Positions 45,201 through 54,801 of a stretch of 64,000 nucleotides of DNA are shown piece after piece. Origin of the DNA: Solimonas sp. K1W22B-7 (GTDB lineage Bacteria; Pseudomonadota; Gammaproteobacteria; Nevskiales; Nevskiaceae); NCBI RefSeq assembly GCF_003428335.1, contig NZ_CP031704.1, positions 372,001 through 436,000 of the forward strand. The letters run 5' to 3'. How positions within the stretch are numbered: the first letter of the stretch is position 1; the number at the start of each line of letters is the position of its first letter. The notes beneath the pieces are model-generated. The model made no database searches and was not told the DNA's origin. It saw only the letters and a program-made list of their open reading frames with translations. The position numbers were made by a program, and so were the translations under genes.

Positions 45201-46220
45201 TCAGAACGTGAACAGGGCTTCGATCGCGAACAAGTCCGAATCGCCTCTGGTATCGGAACTGTCCATCCGGTATTCGCCCACGAGCAGCAGGTTGCCGCCG
45301 ACCTTGTAGCTGGGCGACAGGGTGATGGCGCTGCCGTCGTCGGTGGTGGCACCGGCGGCGTCCTCGATCTCGAAGTCGTGATAGCGGACCGTGAAGCCGT
45401 AGGGGCCCGTGGCGTAGTTGGCCATCAGCAGGTAGCCGTCGCCCTCGACACCGGTGGCGTCAATGACGCCGTCGCCGTCGTAGTCGTAGTTGATGCCGCC
45501 GTAATCGGCCGTGTTGTATTCGCCCGCGAAGGTGAATCCCGAGACCGCGTAGGAAACCCAGACGTTGACGATGTCCGTGTCGGTGTCATTGTCCGAGATG
45601 TAGAACGCTTTCGCGGTCAGTCCTTCCACGGGCGTCACGGACACGCCGAATTCGTAGCCCATCTTGTCGTCGACGCCATCGATGCTGTTCCGGTCCAGCG
45701 GATTGAAGGCGCTGGCGACGGCAGACCCCATGACGGCGAACTTGCCGCCGTTGTAGTAGGCCGACACGCCGTTCTGGTAGAAACCATAGAAATACGGGGC
45801 GTAGCCGGTGCCGCTGTACTGGAACAGGCCGGTGGGCTCTTCGGTTTCCCAACCGGTGTAGCTCAGAAAGCGACCCACTTTCACGCTGAACTGCTCGTTG
45901 AATGCCTTGGTGATGAAGGCCTGCTCGACGAAGGTTTCGTCGTCACTGCCATCAAAGCCATCGCCGTATTCGATGTCCACCTGTGCGGAAACACCGCTCG
46001 AACCGGCATACTTGAAGTCGGTCTCGAACTGGTCGATGCCGATGCTTTCCGTGCTGGATCCGCCGTCGGGCTTGACGGATGAATACGACATGTCGAGAAA
46101 GCCGGTGATGCTGATGCCATTCCCCAACTCGATATCCGCGTGTGCGACGGGAATGGCGCCCGCCGCGCCAGCGGCCATCAGCGCCGACGCCCAGCGCGTG
46201 ACCTTGTTGATCCTGTTCAT
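45201..46220 (-). CDS. outer-membrane porin upstream of the urea transporter
   Basis: 339 residues from ATG 46220 with GGAG eight bases before; ATG 46235 is an alternative. Signal peptide to about 28 (ending VAHA). The mature barrel begins DIELGNGISITGFLDMSYS, contains an aspartate-rich loop (YDYDGDGVIDATG) and ends with a terminal Phe (ALFTF), a normal porin insertion signal. Its position as first gene before urtA suggests urea diffusion across the outer membrane. That role is inferred from context only. The upstream region faces the sensor kinase gene divergently. Confidence 0.82.
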   Translation of the reverse strand: MNRINKVTRWASALMAAGAAGAIPVAHADIELGNGISITGFLDMSYSSVKPDGGSSTESIGIDQFETDFKYAGSSGVSAQVDIEYGDGFDGSDDETFVEQAFITKAFNEQFSVKVGRFLSYTGWETEEPTGLFQYSGTGYAPYFYGFYQNGVSAYYNGGKFAVMGSAVASAFNPLDRNSIDGVDDKMGYEFGVSVTPVEGLTAKAFYISDNDTDTDIVNVWVSYAVSGFTFAGEYNTADYGGINYDYDGDGVIDATGVEGDGYLLMANYATGPYGFTVRYHDFEIEDAAGATTDDGSAITLSPSYKVGGNLLLVGEYRMDSSDTRGDSDLFAIEALFTF

Positions 46221-46589
46221 CCGCCGCGCTCCCATTTCCTGCTTACTCACGTTCCATCTCCCTGTGTGTGCATCCGTCAATGGGCTTGAGCCCGAGAAAT
46301 CCGACAGGGGGAGCAGGCATTGACCGGGGGTAACGGCATCCTTCTTGCTTCGCCGACCCCGCGGACCCCGTTTGCCGTACCGCTCCCACTGCCAGAACAG
46401 GCTAGGCGGCGGGTCGGGACGCCGGTATGGGGTAATTGGCGTAGGGGGGTGGGGTATTTGACGTAGATGAAAAGCCCAGGCGCCCCGGCATCATTTGGCC
46501 GTGCGCGGCGAGGACAACCAGAACGAGATGGCCGGAACGGACTCAATGACAGGCAGCGGCACCGCCGCGGCAGGCCGCGGGGCCGCGCC
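46221..46589. promoter_or_regulatory. divergent control region of the urea regulon
   Basis: 369 bases between the porin/urt operon (minus) and the sensor/urease operon (plus). It contains the duplicated 16-bp motif at 46429-46466 and a possible short leader frame at 46528-46593. Promoters for both directions must lie here; no sigma-70 pair is strong enough to mark. A sigma-54 type GG-N10-GC element was not evident. Confidence 0.55.
46429..46466 (+). promoter_or_regulatory. two 16-bp direct repeats 22 bp apart (operator candidate)
   Basis: GGGGTAATTGGCGTAG (46429-46444) and GGGGTATTTGACGTAG (46451-46466) differ at two positions and start 22 bases apart, two turns of the helix. This is a normal geometry for a dimer-binding activator. 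The nearest candidate binder is the LuxR-type response regulator encoded at 49999-50916. The assignment is inference. Confidence 0.6.
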
Positions 46590-46593
46590 GTGA
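46528..46593 (+). CDS. possible 21-codon leader ORF overlapping the kinase start
   Basis: An ATG at 46528 opens 21 codons ending with TGA at 46591-46593. The stop overlaps the GTG start of the kinase as GTGA. The peptide is Ala/Gly-rich with no family. The ribosome binding site is weak. It may be a translational coupler or chance. Confidence 0.2.
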   Translation: MAGTDSMTGSGTAAAGRGAAP

Positions 46594-49500
46594 CGGCGCC
46601 AGTGTTGCCGCAGATGGCGCCGCCCGCGCGCAGCCGCCAGCGCATCGTCCGCGAGCGGCGGCAGTACAACAAATGGGTGGGCAGCCAGACCCTCGAGGAC
46701 TATGCGCTGCGCTACACCGCCGAGAAGGCGCGCAAGTACTCGTCGTTCCGGGTCGCCAATACCGCCTTCGGCGCCATCTCCTTCCTGGCCTGCGAGGCGA
46801 TCGGCGCGACGCTGACGCTGGCCTACGGCTTTGCCAACGCCGCCACGGCGATCGCCCTGGTGTGTGCGCTGATGTTCTTCATCGGCCTGCCGATCGCACG
46901 CTACGCCGCCCGCTTCGGCCTGGACATCGACCTGCTGACCCGCGGCGCCGGCTTCGGCTACATGGGCTCGACGATCACCTCGCTGATCTACGCGTCGTTC
47001 ACGTTCCTGCTGCTGGCGATCGAGGCCAGCATCATGTCCGGCGCCCTGCACCTGCTTTTCCGCATCCCATTGTGGCTGGGCCATATCATCAGCGCGCTGC
47101 TGGTGATCCCCATCGCGATCTACGGCATCCGCATGATCAGCCGGGTGCAGCTGGCGACGCAGCCGGTCTGGCTGATCCTGCAGTTCGCGCCGTTCGTGTT
47201 CCTGCTGATGTCCGGCGACCAGGAGATGGCGGGCTGGACGCATTTCTCCGGGCGCCAGGGCGCTGCCGACGGCAGCCTGGATCCCATGCATTTCGCGATC
47301 TGCGCCTCGACCCTGCTGTCGCTGTTGCCGCAGATCGGCGAACAGGCGGACTACCTGCGCTTCCTGCCGGACAGCAGCAAGATCGGCCGCTGGCGCTGGT
47401 GGACCGCGCTGCTGACCACCGGCCCCGGCTGGGTCTTCATGGGCGGCATCAAGCTGCTGGCCGGCTCCTTCCTGGCCTACTTCGCGCTGAACCATGGGCT
47501 CAGCGAAGCCAGTGCGGCGGAACCGGCGGAAATGTTCCATGTGGTCTTCCGGGAGATGATCGGTTCGCCGATCGTCGCCCTGGTACTGACCGGCGTGTTC
47601 GTCATCACCTGCCAGCTCAAGATCAACGTCACGAATGCCTACGCCGGCTCGATCGCCTGGTCGAACTTCTTTTCGCGCCTGACCCACGCCCATCCGGGGC
47701 GCGTGGTATGGCTGGTGTTCAACGTGCTGCTCGCCCTGCTGCTGATGCAGGTCGGCATCCTGCAGGTCATCGAAACCGTACTGGTGCTGTACGCCAACTT
47801 CGCGGTAGCCTGGATCGGCGCCCTGACCGCGGACCTGGTCATCAACAAGCGCCTCGGCCTGAGCCCCGCCGGCATCGAGTTCAAGCGCGCACACCTGTAC
47901 GACATCAATCCGGTGGGGGTTGGCGCGATGGCGGCATCGATCATCGCTTCGACCGCCGCATTCGTCGGCACGCTGGGGCCCATGGCGCAGGCGCTGTCGC
48001 CGTTCCTGGGCCTGCTGGTGGCATTCGTGACCGCGCCGCTGATTGCCTGGCTGACCCGGGGCCGTTACTACATCGCGCGCAACGCAGATGGCCTGCCGAT
48101 GCGGGCCGAACAGTTCTGCTCCATCTGCGAGAACAGTTTCGAACGCAACGACATGGCGATGTGCCCGGCCTACAACGGGCCGATCTGCTCGCTCTGCTGC
48201 ACCCTGGACGCGCGCTGCCACGACGTCTGCAAGACCAACAGCCGCTTCAACGAGCAGGTCACCCAGCTGCTGTCGCGCTTCCTGCCGCAGCGCTGGTTGA
48301 GCGGGCAATACAGCGGCACCGGCCAGTTCGTCGGCACCTTCCTGCTGTTCAACCTGGTCATCGTCTCCCTGCTTGGCTTCATCTACCTGCAGTATGTCGC
48401 CGCCTCGCCGCAGGATGCCGAGGTCGTCGGCCACGCCCTGATGATCGTGTTCTTCGCGCTCCTGGTCGTCACCGGCGTGTCGGCCTGGTTGCTGGTGCTG
48501 GCCCAGCACAGCCGCCAGGCGGCGGAGCAGGAAACCCGGCATCAGACGACGATGCTGATGGACGAAATCGAAGCGCACGAGAAGACCGATGCGGCGCTGC
48601 AGAAGGCCAAGGAACTGGCCGAGAGTGCCAACGAGGCCAAGAGCCGCTACATCGTCGGCATGAGCCACGAGATCCGCTCGCCGCTCAACGCGATCCTGGG
48701 TTACGCACAGTTGCTGGAGCGCGGCACCGCCAGGCCGGAGAACGCGATCCAGGTCATCCGGCGCAGTGCCGGGCATCTGTCGAACCTGGTCGACGGCCTG
48801 CTCGACATCTCCAAGATCGAAAGCGGCATCCTGCGCCTGAGCCGCGACAAGGTGCCCTTCGCCGACTTCCTCGACCAGATGGCCGACATGTTCCGCATGC
48901 AGGCCTCGGCCAAGGGCATCGAGTTTCGCTACAACCGGCCGCAGACGCTGCCCGCCGCGGTCAACGCCGACCAGAAGCGCCTGCGCCAGATCCTGATCAA
49001 CCTGCTGTCGAATGCGATCAAGTACACCCTCGATGGACACGTCGGCCTGACCGTTCGCTATCCCTCCAGCCAGGTCGCCGAGTTCGAGGTCAGCGACAGC
49101 GGCATCGGCATCCGCCCCGAGGATATCGACAGTGTCTTCAAGCCCTTCGAGCGCGGCAGCATGCCCGGCATCCAGGCCGTGCCCGGCGTCGGACTCGGCC
49201 TGACCATTACCAAGGTTCTGGTGCAGATCATGGGCGGCGAGATTGCCGTGCGCAGCACGCCGGGGCAGGGCAGCCTGTTCTCGGTGCGCCTGTACCTGTC
49301 GGAGGCCCCGGCCGGCAGCGTCAGCGCCGAGCGCCGCCGTATCGTGGGCTATCTGGGCCCACGCGTGACCGTGCTGATGGCCGACGACGACCCCGCCCAT
49401 CGCGGCCTGATGGAAGGCATCCTGCGCCCGCTCGGCATCAACCTGTTCGCCGCCAGCGACGGCCTCGGCGGACTGGAACTGGCCAGCGAGTGCAATCCGC

Positions 49501-50006
49501 ACCTGGTCATGCTCGACATCGCGATGCCGGGCATGAGCGGCTGGGAAGTCGCCGAAACCCTGCGCGCCCTGGAGGCGCCGCAGCCGAAGATCATGATGGT
49601 GTCGGCCAACGCCCACGACTACAGCCCCGGCGGTGACGGCAATGCCGTGCACGACGCCTTCCTGATCAAGCCGATCGACGTGGATGCCCTGCTGGAACGG
49701 GTCGGCACGCTGCTGGGCCTGCGCTGGGTCTACGAGGGCGAGGAGCCGGTGCGCGAGCCGCTGGCTGCGCTGTCCGCCAGCGAGCGGCCACCGCAGTCGG
49801 CACGCCAGTTCGTGGACGAACTGGTGCGGCTCGGCCGCATCGGCCATGTCCGCGGCATCGAGGCCAAGCTCAAGGAAATGCAGTCGCAGGTGCCGGAGAG
49901 CCAGGCCTTCGCGCAGCGGCTGCTGAGTCTGGTCGCCGGATTCGACATGAAGGGCTACACCTGCCTGCTCGACAGCGTGCGCGAGGAGGTCGGCCGCGAT
50001 GCATGA
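46590..50006 (+). CDS. NCS1 permease-like hybrid sensor histidine kinase
   Basis: About 1138 residues from GTG 46590; ATG 46611 is an alternative, and the region before is non-coding in character. Residues about 50-500 form a 12-helix NCS1-type (cytosine/purine/allantoin) permease domain. A Cys-rich segment (about 508-550: CSIC, CPAYNGPIC, SLCC, CHDVC) follows, then two helices. The kinase has SHEIRSPLN with the phospho-acceptor His near 693 and a GIGIRPED-type ATP domain. A receiver with ADDD near 929 and phospho-acceptor MLDIAMPG near 974 precedes a helical tail. Its place between urt and ure operons suggests that it senses urea or a related N compound. The receptor-like use of the permease is inferred by analogy with CbrA-type transporter-kinases. 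Confidence 0.88.
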   Translation: MTAPVLPQMAPPARSRQRIVRERRQYNKWVGSQTLEDYALRYTAEKARKYSSFRVANTAFGAISFLACEAIGATLTLAYGFANAATAIALVCALMFFIGLPIARYAARFGLDIDLLTRGAGFGYMGSTITSLIYASFTFLLLAIEASIMSGALHLLFRIPLWLGHIISALLVIPIAIYGIRMISRVQLATQPVWLILQFAPFVFLLMSGDQEMAGWTHFSGRQGAADGSLDPMHFAICASTLLSLLPQIGEQADYLRFLPDSSKIGRWRWWTALLTTGPGWVFMGGIKLLAGSFLAYFALNHGLSEASAAEPAEMFHVVFREMIGSPIVALVLTGVFVITCQLKINVTNAYAGSIAWSNFFSRLTHAHPGRVVWLVFNVLLALLLMQVGILQVIETVLVLYANFAVAWIGALTADLVINKRLGLSPAGIEFKRAHLYDINPVGVGAMAASIIASTAAFVGTLGPMAQALSPFLGLLVAFVTAPLIAWLTRGRYYIARNADGLPMRAEQFCSICENSFERNDMAMCPAYNGPICSLCCTLDARCHDVCKTNSRFNEQVTQLLSRFLPQRWLSGQYSGTGQFVGTFLLFNLVIVSLLGFIYLQYVAASPQDAEVVGHALMIVFFALLVVTGVSAWLLVLAQHSRQAAEQETRHQTTMLMDEIEAHEKTDAALQKAKELAESANEAKSRYIVGMSHEIRSPLNAILGYAQLLERGTARPENAIQVIRRSAGHLSNLVDGLLDISKIESGILRLSRDKVPFADFLDQMADMFRMQASAKGIEFRYNRPQTLPAAVNADQKRLRQILINLLSNAIKYTLDGHVGLTVRYPSSQVAEFEVSDSGIGIRPEDIDSVFKPFERGSMPGIQAVPGVGLGLTITKVLVQIMGGEIAVRSTPGQGSLFSVRLYLSEAPAGSVSAERRRIVGYLGPRVTVLMADDDPAHRGLMEGILRPLGINLFAASDGLGGLELASECNPHLVMLDIAMPGMSGWEVAETLRALEAPQPKIMMVSANAHDYSPGGDGNAVHDAFLIKPIDVDALLERVGTLLGLRWVYEGEEPVREPLAALSASERPPQSARQFVDELVRLGRIGHVRGIEAKLKEMQSQVPESQAFAQRLLSLVAGFDMKGYTCLLDSVREEVGRDA

Positions 50007-50916
50007 CGCGAGCACAAAGCGGCGCGATATCGTCCTGGTGGTCGACGACACGCCCGGCAACCTGAGCTTCCTGACCGATACGCTCGATCAGGCCGGGGTC
50101 ACGGTGCTGGTCGCGACCGACGGCATGAGCGCACTGGCGCTGGTCGACCAGATCACGCCGGACCTGATCCTGATGGACGCGATGATGCCGGGCATCGACG
50201 GTTTCGAGACCTGCCGCCGCCTCAAGCAGGACAAGCAGCTGGCGCACGTGCCGGTGATCTTCATGACCGGCCTGTCGGAGAGCTGGCATGTGGTCAAGGG
50301 CCTGGAAGTCGGCGGCGTCGACTACGTCACCAAGCCCATCGTCGTCGACGAGTTGCTGGCCCGCATCCGCGTGCACCTGGCCAATGCGCGTCTGGCCCAC
50401 GGTACGCGGGCCGCGCTCGATGCGACCGGCCGCTTCCTGCTGTCGACCGATCAGCCGGGCGAGCTGCAATGGTGTACCCCGCGTGCCGCACAGCTGCTGT
50501 CGGAGCTGTTTTCCGGCAGCGACGGCCACGGGCTGCCGCCGGCCGTCGCCGAACGCCTGCGCCAGCTGCGCCAGCAGGGCGCCGACGCGCAGGACAGCGC
50601 CTTCGTCGAAGTCGATGGCCGCCGCCTGGAGTTCTCCTACATCGGGACCACCAGCCCCTCCGAATTCCTGTTCCGCCTGGCCGACGTCAGCCCCGGCCGC
50701 GAGGAGCGCACGCTGCAGGACGCGCTGTCGCTGACCGGCCGCGAGGCCGATGTCCTGGTGTGGATCAGCCGCGGCAAGGCCAACCGCGAGATCAGCGAGA
50801 TCCTCGGCATCAGCCACCGCACGGTGAACAAGCATCTCGAACAGGTCTTCGAGAAGCTTGGTGTCGAGAATCGCGCCGCCGCCGCGGCTCGCGCGGTACG
50901 CATACTCAATCAATAG
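49999..50916 (+). CDS. LuxR-type two-component response regulator
   Basis: 305 residues from ATG 49999, overlapping the kinase stop by eight bases. Receiver domain at about 10-125 with acidic pocket VVDD and phospho-acceptor in LILMDAMMPG; Lys in the VTKPI motif. A linker of about 100 residues follows, then a LuxR-type HTH (LTGREADVLVWISRGKANRE, near 240-300). It is the cognate partner of the hybrid kinase and probably activates the urt and ure operons, perhaps through the 16-bp repeats. hupE/ureJ follows after 18 bases. Confidence 0.9.
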   Translation: MHDASTKRRDIVLVVDDTPGNLSFLTDTLDQAGVTVLVATDGMSALALVDQITPDLILMDAMMPGIDGFETCRRLKQDKQLAHVPVIFMTGLSESWHVVKGLEVGGVDYVTKPIVVDELLARIRVHLANARLAHGTRAALDATGRFLLSTDQPGELQWCTPRAAQLLSELFSGSDGHGLPPAVAERLRQLRQQGADAQDSAFVEVDGRRLEFSYIGTTSPSEFLFRLADVSPGREERTLQDALSLTGREADVLVWISRGKANREISEILGISHRTVNKHLEQVFEKLGVENRAAAAARAVRILNQ

Positions 50917-50934
50917 ACCCGTGGAGCCCCATTC

Positions 50935-51557
50935 GTGAAATCCATCCCACAATCCCTGCAGAGGATCGCCTTGCTCGCGCTGCTGTGCATGCCGGTGATT
51001 GCCGAGGCGCACCCCGGTCATGCGGGCCTCGCGCTGCGTGACGGCTTCCTGCATCCCTGGCTGGGCCTCGATCACCTGCTCGCGATGCTTGCCGTCGGCC
51101 TGTGGGCGCGCCAGTTGCAAGGCCCCGCCGATGCCGGAGACAGGCTCGGCTCATGGATTTCGCCGCTGCTGCTGCCTGCTTTCTTTGTTGCCGCCGTCGG
51201 CGTGGGGGCGGTGGGGGTGAACAGCTCGGCGGCAGCGGCATGGTCGAAGCCCTGATTGCGACCTCGCTGATTGCGCTGGGCGCCCTGCTCGCCGCAGCGC
51301 GCAGCCTGCCGCTCGCCGTGACCGTTGCCCTGACGTTCTCGATGGGCCTGGTTCACGGCTGGGCGCACGGTGCCGAAATGCCGGCCGGCGCGCCGATGCA
51401 GGCCTTCTTTGCCGGATTCCTGTCGGCAACCGCGCTCTTGCACCTCTGCGGCATCGGCCTGGCCAGCCTGGTGATGCAGCGCGGCGCCGCCGTCGCGCTG
51501 CGTGCCGGTGGGGTCGGCCTGGCCGCGATCGGTTGCGGCTTGCTGGCGGGACTCTGA
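50935..51557 (+). pseudogene. ureJ: HupE/UreJ nickel permease, frameshifted (probable sequence error)
   Basis: The first frame encodes a signal peptide and AHPGHAGLALRDGF, HPWLGLDHLLAMLAVG, the HupE/UreJ metal-site region. It leaves the family after VGVGAVG. The rest (MVEALIATSLIALGALL, GLVHGWAHGAEMP) is in another frame to the stop at 51557. One extra G in the run at 51213-51217 joins the halves as VGVGAVGGEQLGGSGMVEAL and gives 207 residues, the normal family length. HupE/UreJ supplies nickel to urease. In-frame as written it would be a truncated 106-residue protein. Single-base deletion in a G run suggests a base-calling error more than gene decay. Confidence 0.8.
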
Positions 51558-51573
51558 GCGCCGGGGAACCTCC

Positions 51574-52451
51574 ATGTCGAGCCCTGCCGCAAGCCCCGTG
51601 GTGATCGTCGGACTGCCCTACGCGCAGCGCCGCGCCTGGCACGCCAGCATCCGCATGCAGGTCGACGCGCAGGCGGGCCGCAGCCGCCTGCGGGATTGCG
51701 AGCACGCCGGCCCGCTGCGGCTGCAGAAGGTCCTGTATCCCCAGGGCGAGCACATCGCCCAGCTGCTGCTACTGCATCCGCCCGGCGGCATCGCAGGGGG
51801 GGATCAACTCGCCATCCAGCTCAGCGTGGAGGAGAACGCCCATGCGCTCCTGACCACCCCGGGGCGGGCAAGTGGTACAAGTCCGGCGGCAACGTCGCGC
51901 GCCAGGATGTCATCCTCAAGGTCGCTGCAGGCGCGGCGCTCGAATGGTTGCCGCAGGAAACCATCGTGTTCGATCAGGCCGTCGCCGAGCAGACCCTGAG
52001 CATCGACTGCGCCGGCAATGCGCGCTGCTGCGGCTGGGACATCGTGGTGCTCGGCCGGCAGGCGCGCAATGAACGCTTCATCGCCGGCCGCTGGTCGCAG
52101 CGCATCGAGATCCGTCGCGACGGACGCCTGCTGTGGCTGGAGCGCAGCCGTATCGACGGCGACGATGAGCTGCTGGGATCCGTCGTCGGATGGAACAAGC
52201 ACCATGTCAGCGGGCTGATGTGGGCGACCGGATTCACGCCGGATGAAGCGCTGATCGAACAATGCCGCGCATGCGTCGATCCATCCGATGTGGTCGTCGG
52301 GGTCACCTGCCTGCCTGACGGCCCCATGCTGGTCCGTGTCCTGGGCAGCAGCGCCGAGCAGGTCCGCGAATCCCTCACCCGGATCTGGACCCTGCTGCGG
52401 CCACCGCTGCTCGGCATTGCCGCGCAACGGCCACGAATCTGGAGCACCTGA
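51574..52451 (+). pseudogene. ureD: urease accessory protein UreD, frameshifted (probable sequence error)
   Basis: The first frame gives UreD signatures through HPPGGIAGGDQLAIQL and HALLTTPG. The second, starting GKWYKSGGNVARQDVILKV, continues to WLPQETIVFDQA and the normal C-terminus at 52451. The change is at 51861-51864 (GGGG). One extra G yields LTTPGAGKWYKS, the exact family sequence, and a 292-residue protein. UreD binds apo-urease for nickel insertion with UreF and UreG. Stop overlaps the ureA start (TGATG). A working urease operon would need this gene, so an assembly error is the likely cause. Confidence 0.85.
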
Positions 52452-52753
52452 TGGAACTCACCCCGCGCGAGAAGGACAAGCTGCTGATCTTCACTGCCGG
52501 CCTGCTGGCCGAGCGCCGCCGCGCCCGCGGCCTCAAGCTGAATTACCCGGAAGCCATCGCATTGATCTCCGCCGACATCATGGAAGGCGCGCGCGACGGT
52601 CGCAGCGTCGCCGAGCTGATGCGCCACGGCCGCACCCTCCTGAAGCGCGAGGACGTCATGGACGGCGTCGCCGAGATGATTCCGGATATCCAGATCGAAG
52701 CGACATTCCCGGACGGCACCAAGCTGGTGACGATCCACGATCCGATTGTCTGA
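52451..52753 (+). CDS. ureA: urease gamma subunit UreA
   Basis: 100 residues. [20 protein letters not shown] and the ending PIV are diagnostic of the small urease gamma subunit. It starts one base inside the ureD stop. Assembles with UreB and UreC in the cytosol. Confidence 0.97.
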   Translation: MELTPREKDKLLIFTAGLLAERRRARGLKLNYPEAIALISADIMEGARDGRSVAELMRHGRTLLKREDVMDGVAEMIPDIQIEATFPDGTKLVTIHDPIV

Positions 52754-52763
52754 GAGAAGAATC

Positions 52764-53087
52764 ATGATTCCCGGAGAACTGCTGGTATCCGAAGGGGAGA
52801 TCGACCTCAATGTCGGCCGACCCACCATCCGCCTCATGGTGACCAACACCGGTGACCGCCCCGTGCAGGTCGGATCGCACTATCACTTCCACGAGACCAA
52901 CGGGGCGCTGGAGTTCGATCGCGCCGCCGCCCGGGGCTTTCGCCTCAATATCGCGGCCGGCACGGCGGTGCGCTTCGAGCCGGGGCAGGGGCGCACGGTG
53001 GAGCTGGTTGCGCTGGCCGGCGATCGCATCGTCCATGGATTCAATGCACGCGTTTCGGGCCCGTTGGACAAGCAGGGGGAAAACTGA
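52764..53087 (+). CDS. ureB: urease beta subunit UreB
   Basis: 107 residues from ATG 52764 (a TTG at 52746 is unlikely). [25 protein letters not shown] and the RFEPG-like region ([14 protein letters not shown]) are characteristic of the beta subunit. Lies ten bases after ureA and two before ureC. Confidence 0.97.
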   Translation: MIPGELLVSEGEIDLNVGRPTIRLMVTNTGDRPVQVGSHYHFHETNGALEFDRAAARGFRLNIAAGTAVRFEPGQGRTVELVALAGDRIVHGFNARVSGPLDKQGEN

Positions 53088-53089
53088 TC

Positions 53090-54796
53090 ATGGCCCTGAA
53101 GATATCCCGCCAGGCCTATGCCGAGATGTTCGGCCCCACCGTCGGCGATCGCATCCGCCTGGCCGATACCGCATTGATCGCCGAAGTCGAAAAGGACTTC
53201 ACCGTCTACGGCGAGGAGGTCAAGTTCGGCGGCGGCAAGGTGATCCGTGACGGCATGGGCCAGTCGCAGCGCATGAGCGCGGACTGCATGGATACCGTCA
53301 TCACCAACGCCCTGATCATCGACCACTGGGGCATCGTCAAGGCCGACATCGGCCTCAAGAACGCGCGCATCCAGCGCATCGGCAAGGCCGGCAATCCGGA
53401 CATCCAGCCGGGCGTCAACATCGTCATCGGCCCCGGCACGGAGATCATTGCCGGCGAGGGCATGATCGTGACCGCCGGCGGCATCGACAGCCACATCCAC
53501 TTCATCTGTCCGCAGCAGATCGACGAGGCGCTGAACTCCGGTGTCACGACCATGATCGGCGGCGGCACCGGCCCGGCGACCGGTACCTTCGCAACGACCG
53601 TCACCCCCGGCCCCTGGCATATCGAGCGCATGCTGCAGGCGGCCGACGCCTATCCGATGAACCTGGGCTTCCTGGGCAAGGGCAACGCCAGCCTGCCGGG
53701 GCCGCTGCATGAGCAGATCGATGCCGGCGTCATCGGCCTGAAGCTGCACGAGGACTGGGGCACCACGCCGGCGGCAATCGACTGCTGTCTGGGTGTCGCG
53801 GACGAAACCGACACCCAGGTCGCGATCCACAGCGACACGCTCAACGAGTCCGGTTTCGTCGAAGCCACGGTCGATGCCTTCCGCGGCCGGACGATCCACA
53901 CCTATCACACCGAAGGCGCGGGCGGCGGCCATGCGCCGGACATCATCAAGGTCTGTGGCCTGCCGAACGTACTGCCCTCGTCGACCAACCCGACGCGGCC
54001 CTACACGGTCAACACGCTCGACGAGCATCTGGACATGCTGATGGTCTGCCATCACCTCGACGCGTCGATTGCCGAGGATGTCGCATTCGCCGAATCGCGT
54101 ATCCGCAAGGAGACCATCGCCGCCGAAGACATCCTGCATGACTTGGGCGCGTTCTCGATGATCTCCTCGGATTCGCAGGCGATGGGCCGCGTCGGCGAGG
54201 TCGTCATCCGCACCTGGCAGACGGCCCACAAGATGAAGCTGCAGCGCGGCGCCCTGGGCGGCGACAGTGCCCGCAACGACAATGCCCGCATCAAGCGCTA
54301 TGTCGCCAAGTACACGATCAATCCCGCCCTCACGCACGGCATCGCGCATGAAGTCGGCTCGGTCGAAGCCGGCAAATGGGCGGACCTGGTGCTGTGGAAG
54401 CCGGCCTTCTTCGGCGTCAAGCCCTTCCTCATCATCAAGGGCGGCATGATCGTCAGCGCGGCGATGGGCGATCCGAATGCATCGATCCCGACACCGCAGC
54501 CGGTGCACTACCGGCCGATGTTCGGGGCCCATGGCGGTGCCGTGACGCGCAACTCCCTGAGCTTCGTCTCGCAGGCCTCGCTGGCTGCCGGCATCGGCGA
54601 GCGCTACGGCCTGCAGAAGCCGCTGGTCGCGGTGCGGGGCTGCCGCTCGGTGACCAAGGCCGACATGATCCACAACAGCTGGCAGCCGGAGATTTCCGTC
54701 GACCCGGAGACCTACGAGGTCATCGCCGACGGTCAGTCGCTGTACTGCGAGCCGGCGACCGAACTGCCCATGGCCCAGCGCTACTTTCTGTTCTGA
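53090..54796 (+). CDS. ureC: urease alpha (catalytic) subunit UreC
   Basis: 568 residues. All nickel-site residues are present: His135 and His137 (DSHIHF), the carbamylated Lys218 (GLKLHEDWG), His247, His273 and Asp361. The mobile flap Cys320-His321 (VCHHLD) is intact. It hydrolyses urea to ammonia and carbamate in the cytosol. Numbering is one more than in Klebsiella urease, showing almost no indels. Confidence 0.98.
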   Translation: MALKISRQAYAEMFGPTVGDRIRLADTALIAEVEKDFTVYGEEVKFGGGKVIRDGMGQSQRMSADCMDTVITNALIIDHWGIVKADIGLKNARIQRIGKAGNPDIQPGVNIVIGPGTEIIAGEGMIVTAGGIDSHIHFICPQQIDEALNSGVTTMIGGGTGPATGTFATTVTPGPWHIERMLQAADAYPMNLGFLGKGNASLPGPLHEQIDAGVIGLKLHEDWGTTPAAIDCCLGVADETDTQVAIHSDTLNESGFVEATVDAFRGRTIHTYHTEGAGGGHAPDIIKVCGLPNVLPSSTNPTRPYTVNTLDEHLDMLMVCHHLDASIAEDVAFAESRIRKETIAAEDILHDLGAFSMISSDSQAMGRVGEVVIRTWQTAHKMKLQRGALGGDSARNDNARIKRYVAKYTINPALTHGIAHEVGSVEAGKWADLVLWKPAFFGVKPFLIIKGGMIVSAAMGDPNASIPTPQPVHYRPMFGAHGGAVTRNSLSFVSQASLAAGIGERYGLQKPLVAVRGCRSVTKADMIHNSWQPEISVDPETYEVIADGQSLYCEPATELPMAQRYFLF

Positions 54797-54801
54797 GGCC
54801 C

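Noticed and set aside
46491-50060. Open frame of nearly 1200 codons on the minus strand opposite the sensor kinase
   Set aside because: It is low in hydrophobic residues, rich in Gln/His/Arg, has no family features and mirrors codon positions of the real kinase. It is a GC-rich shadow frame.
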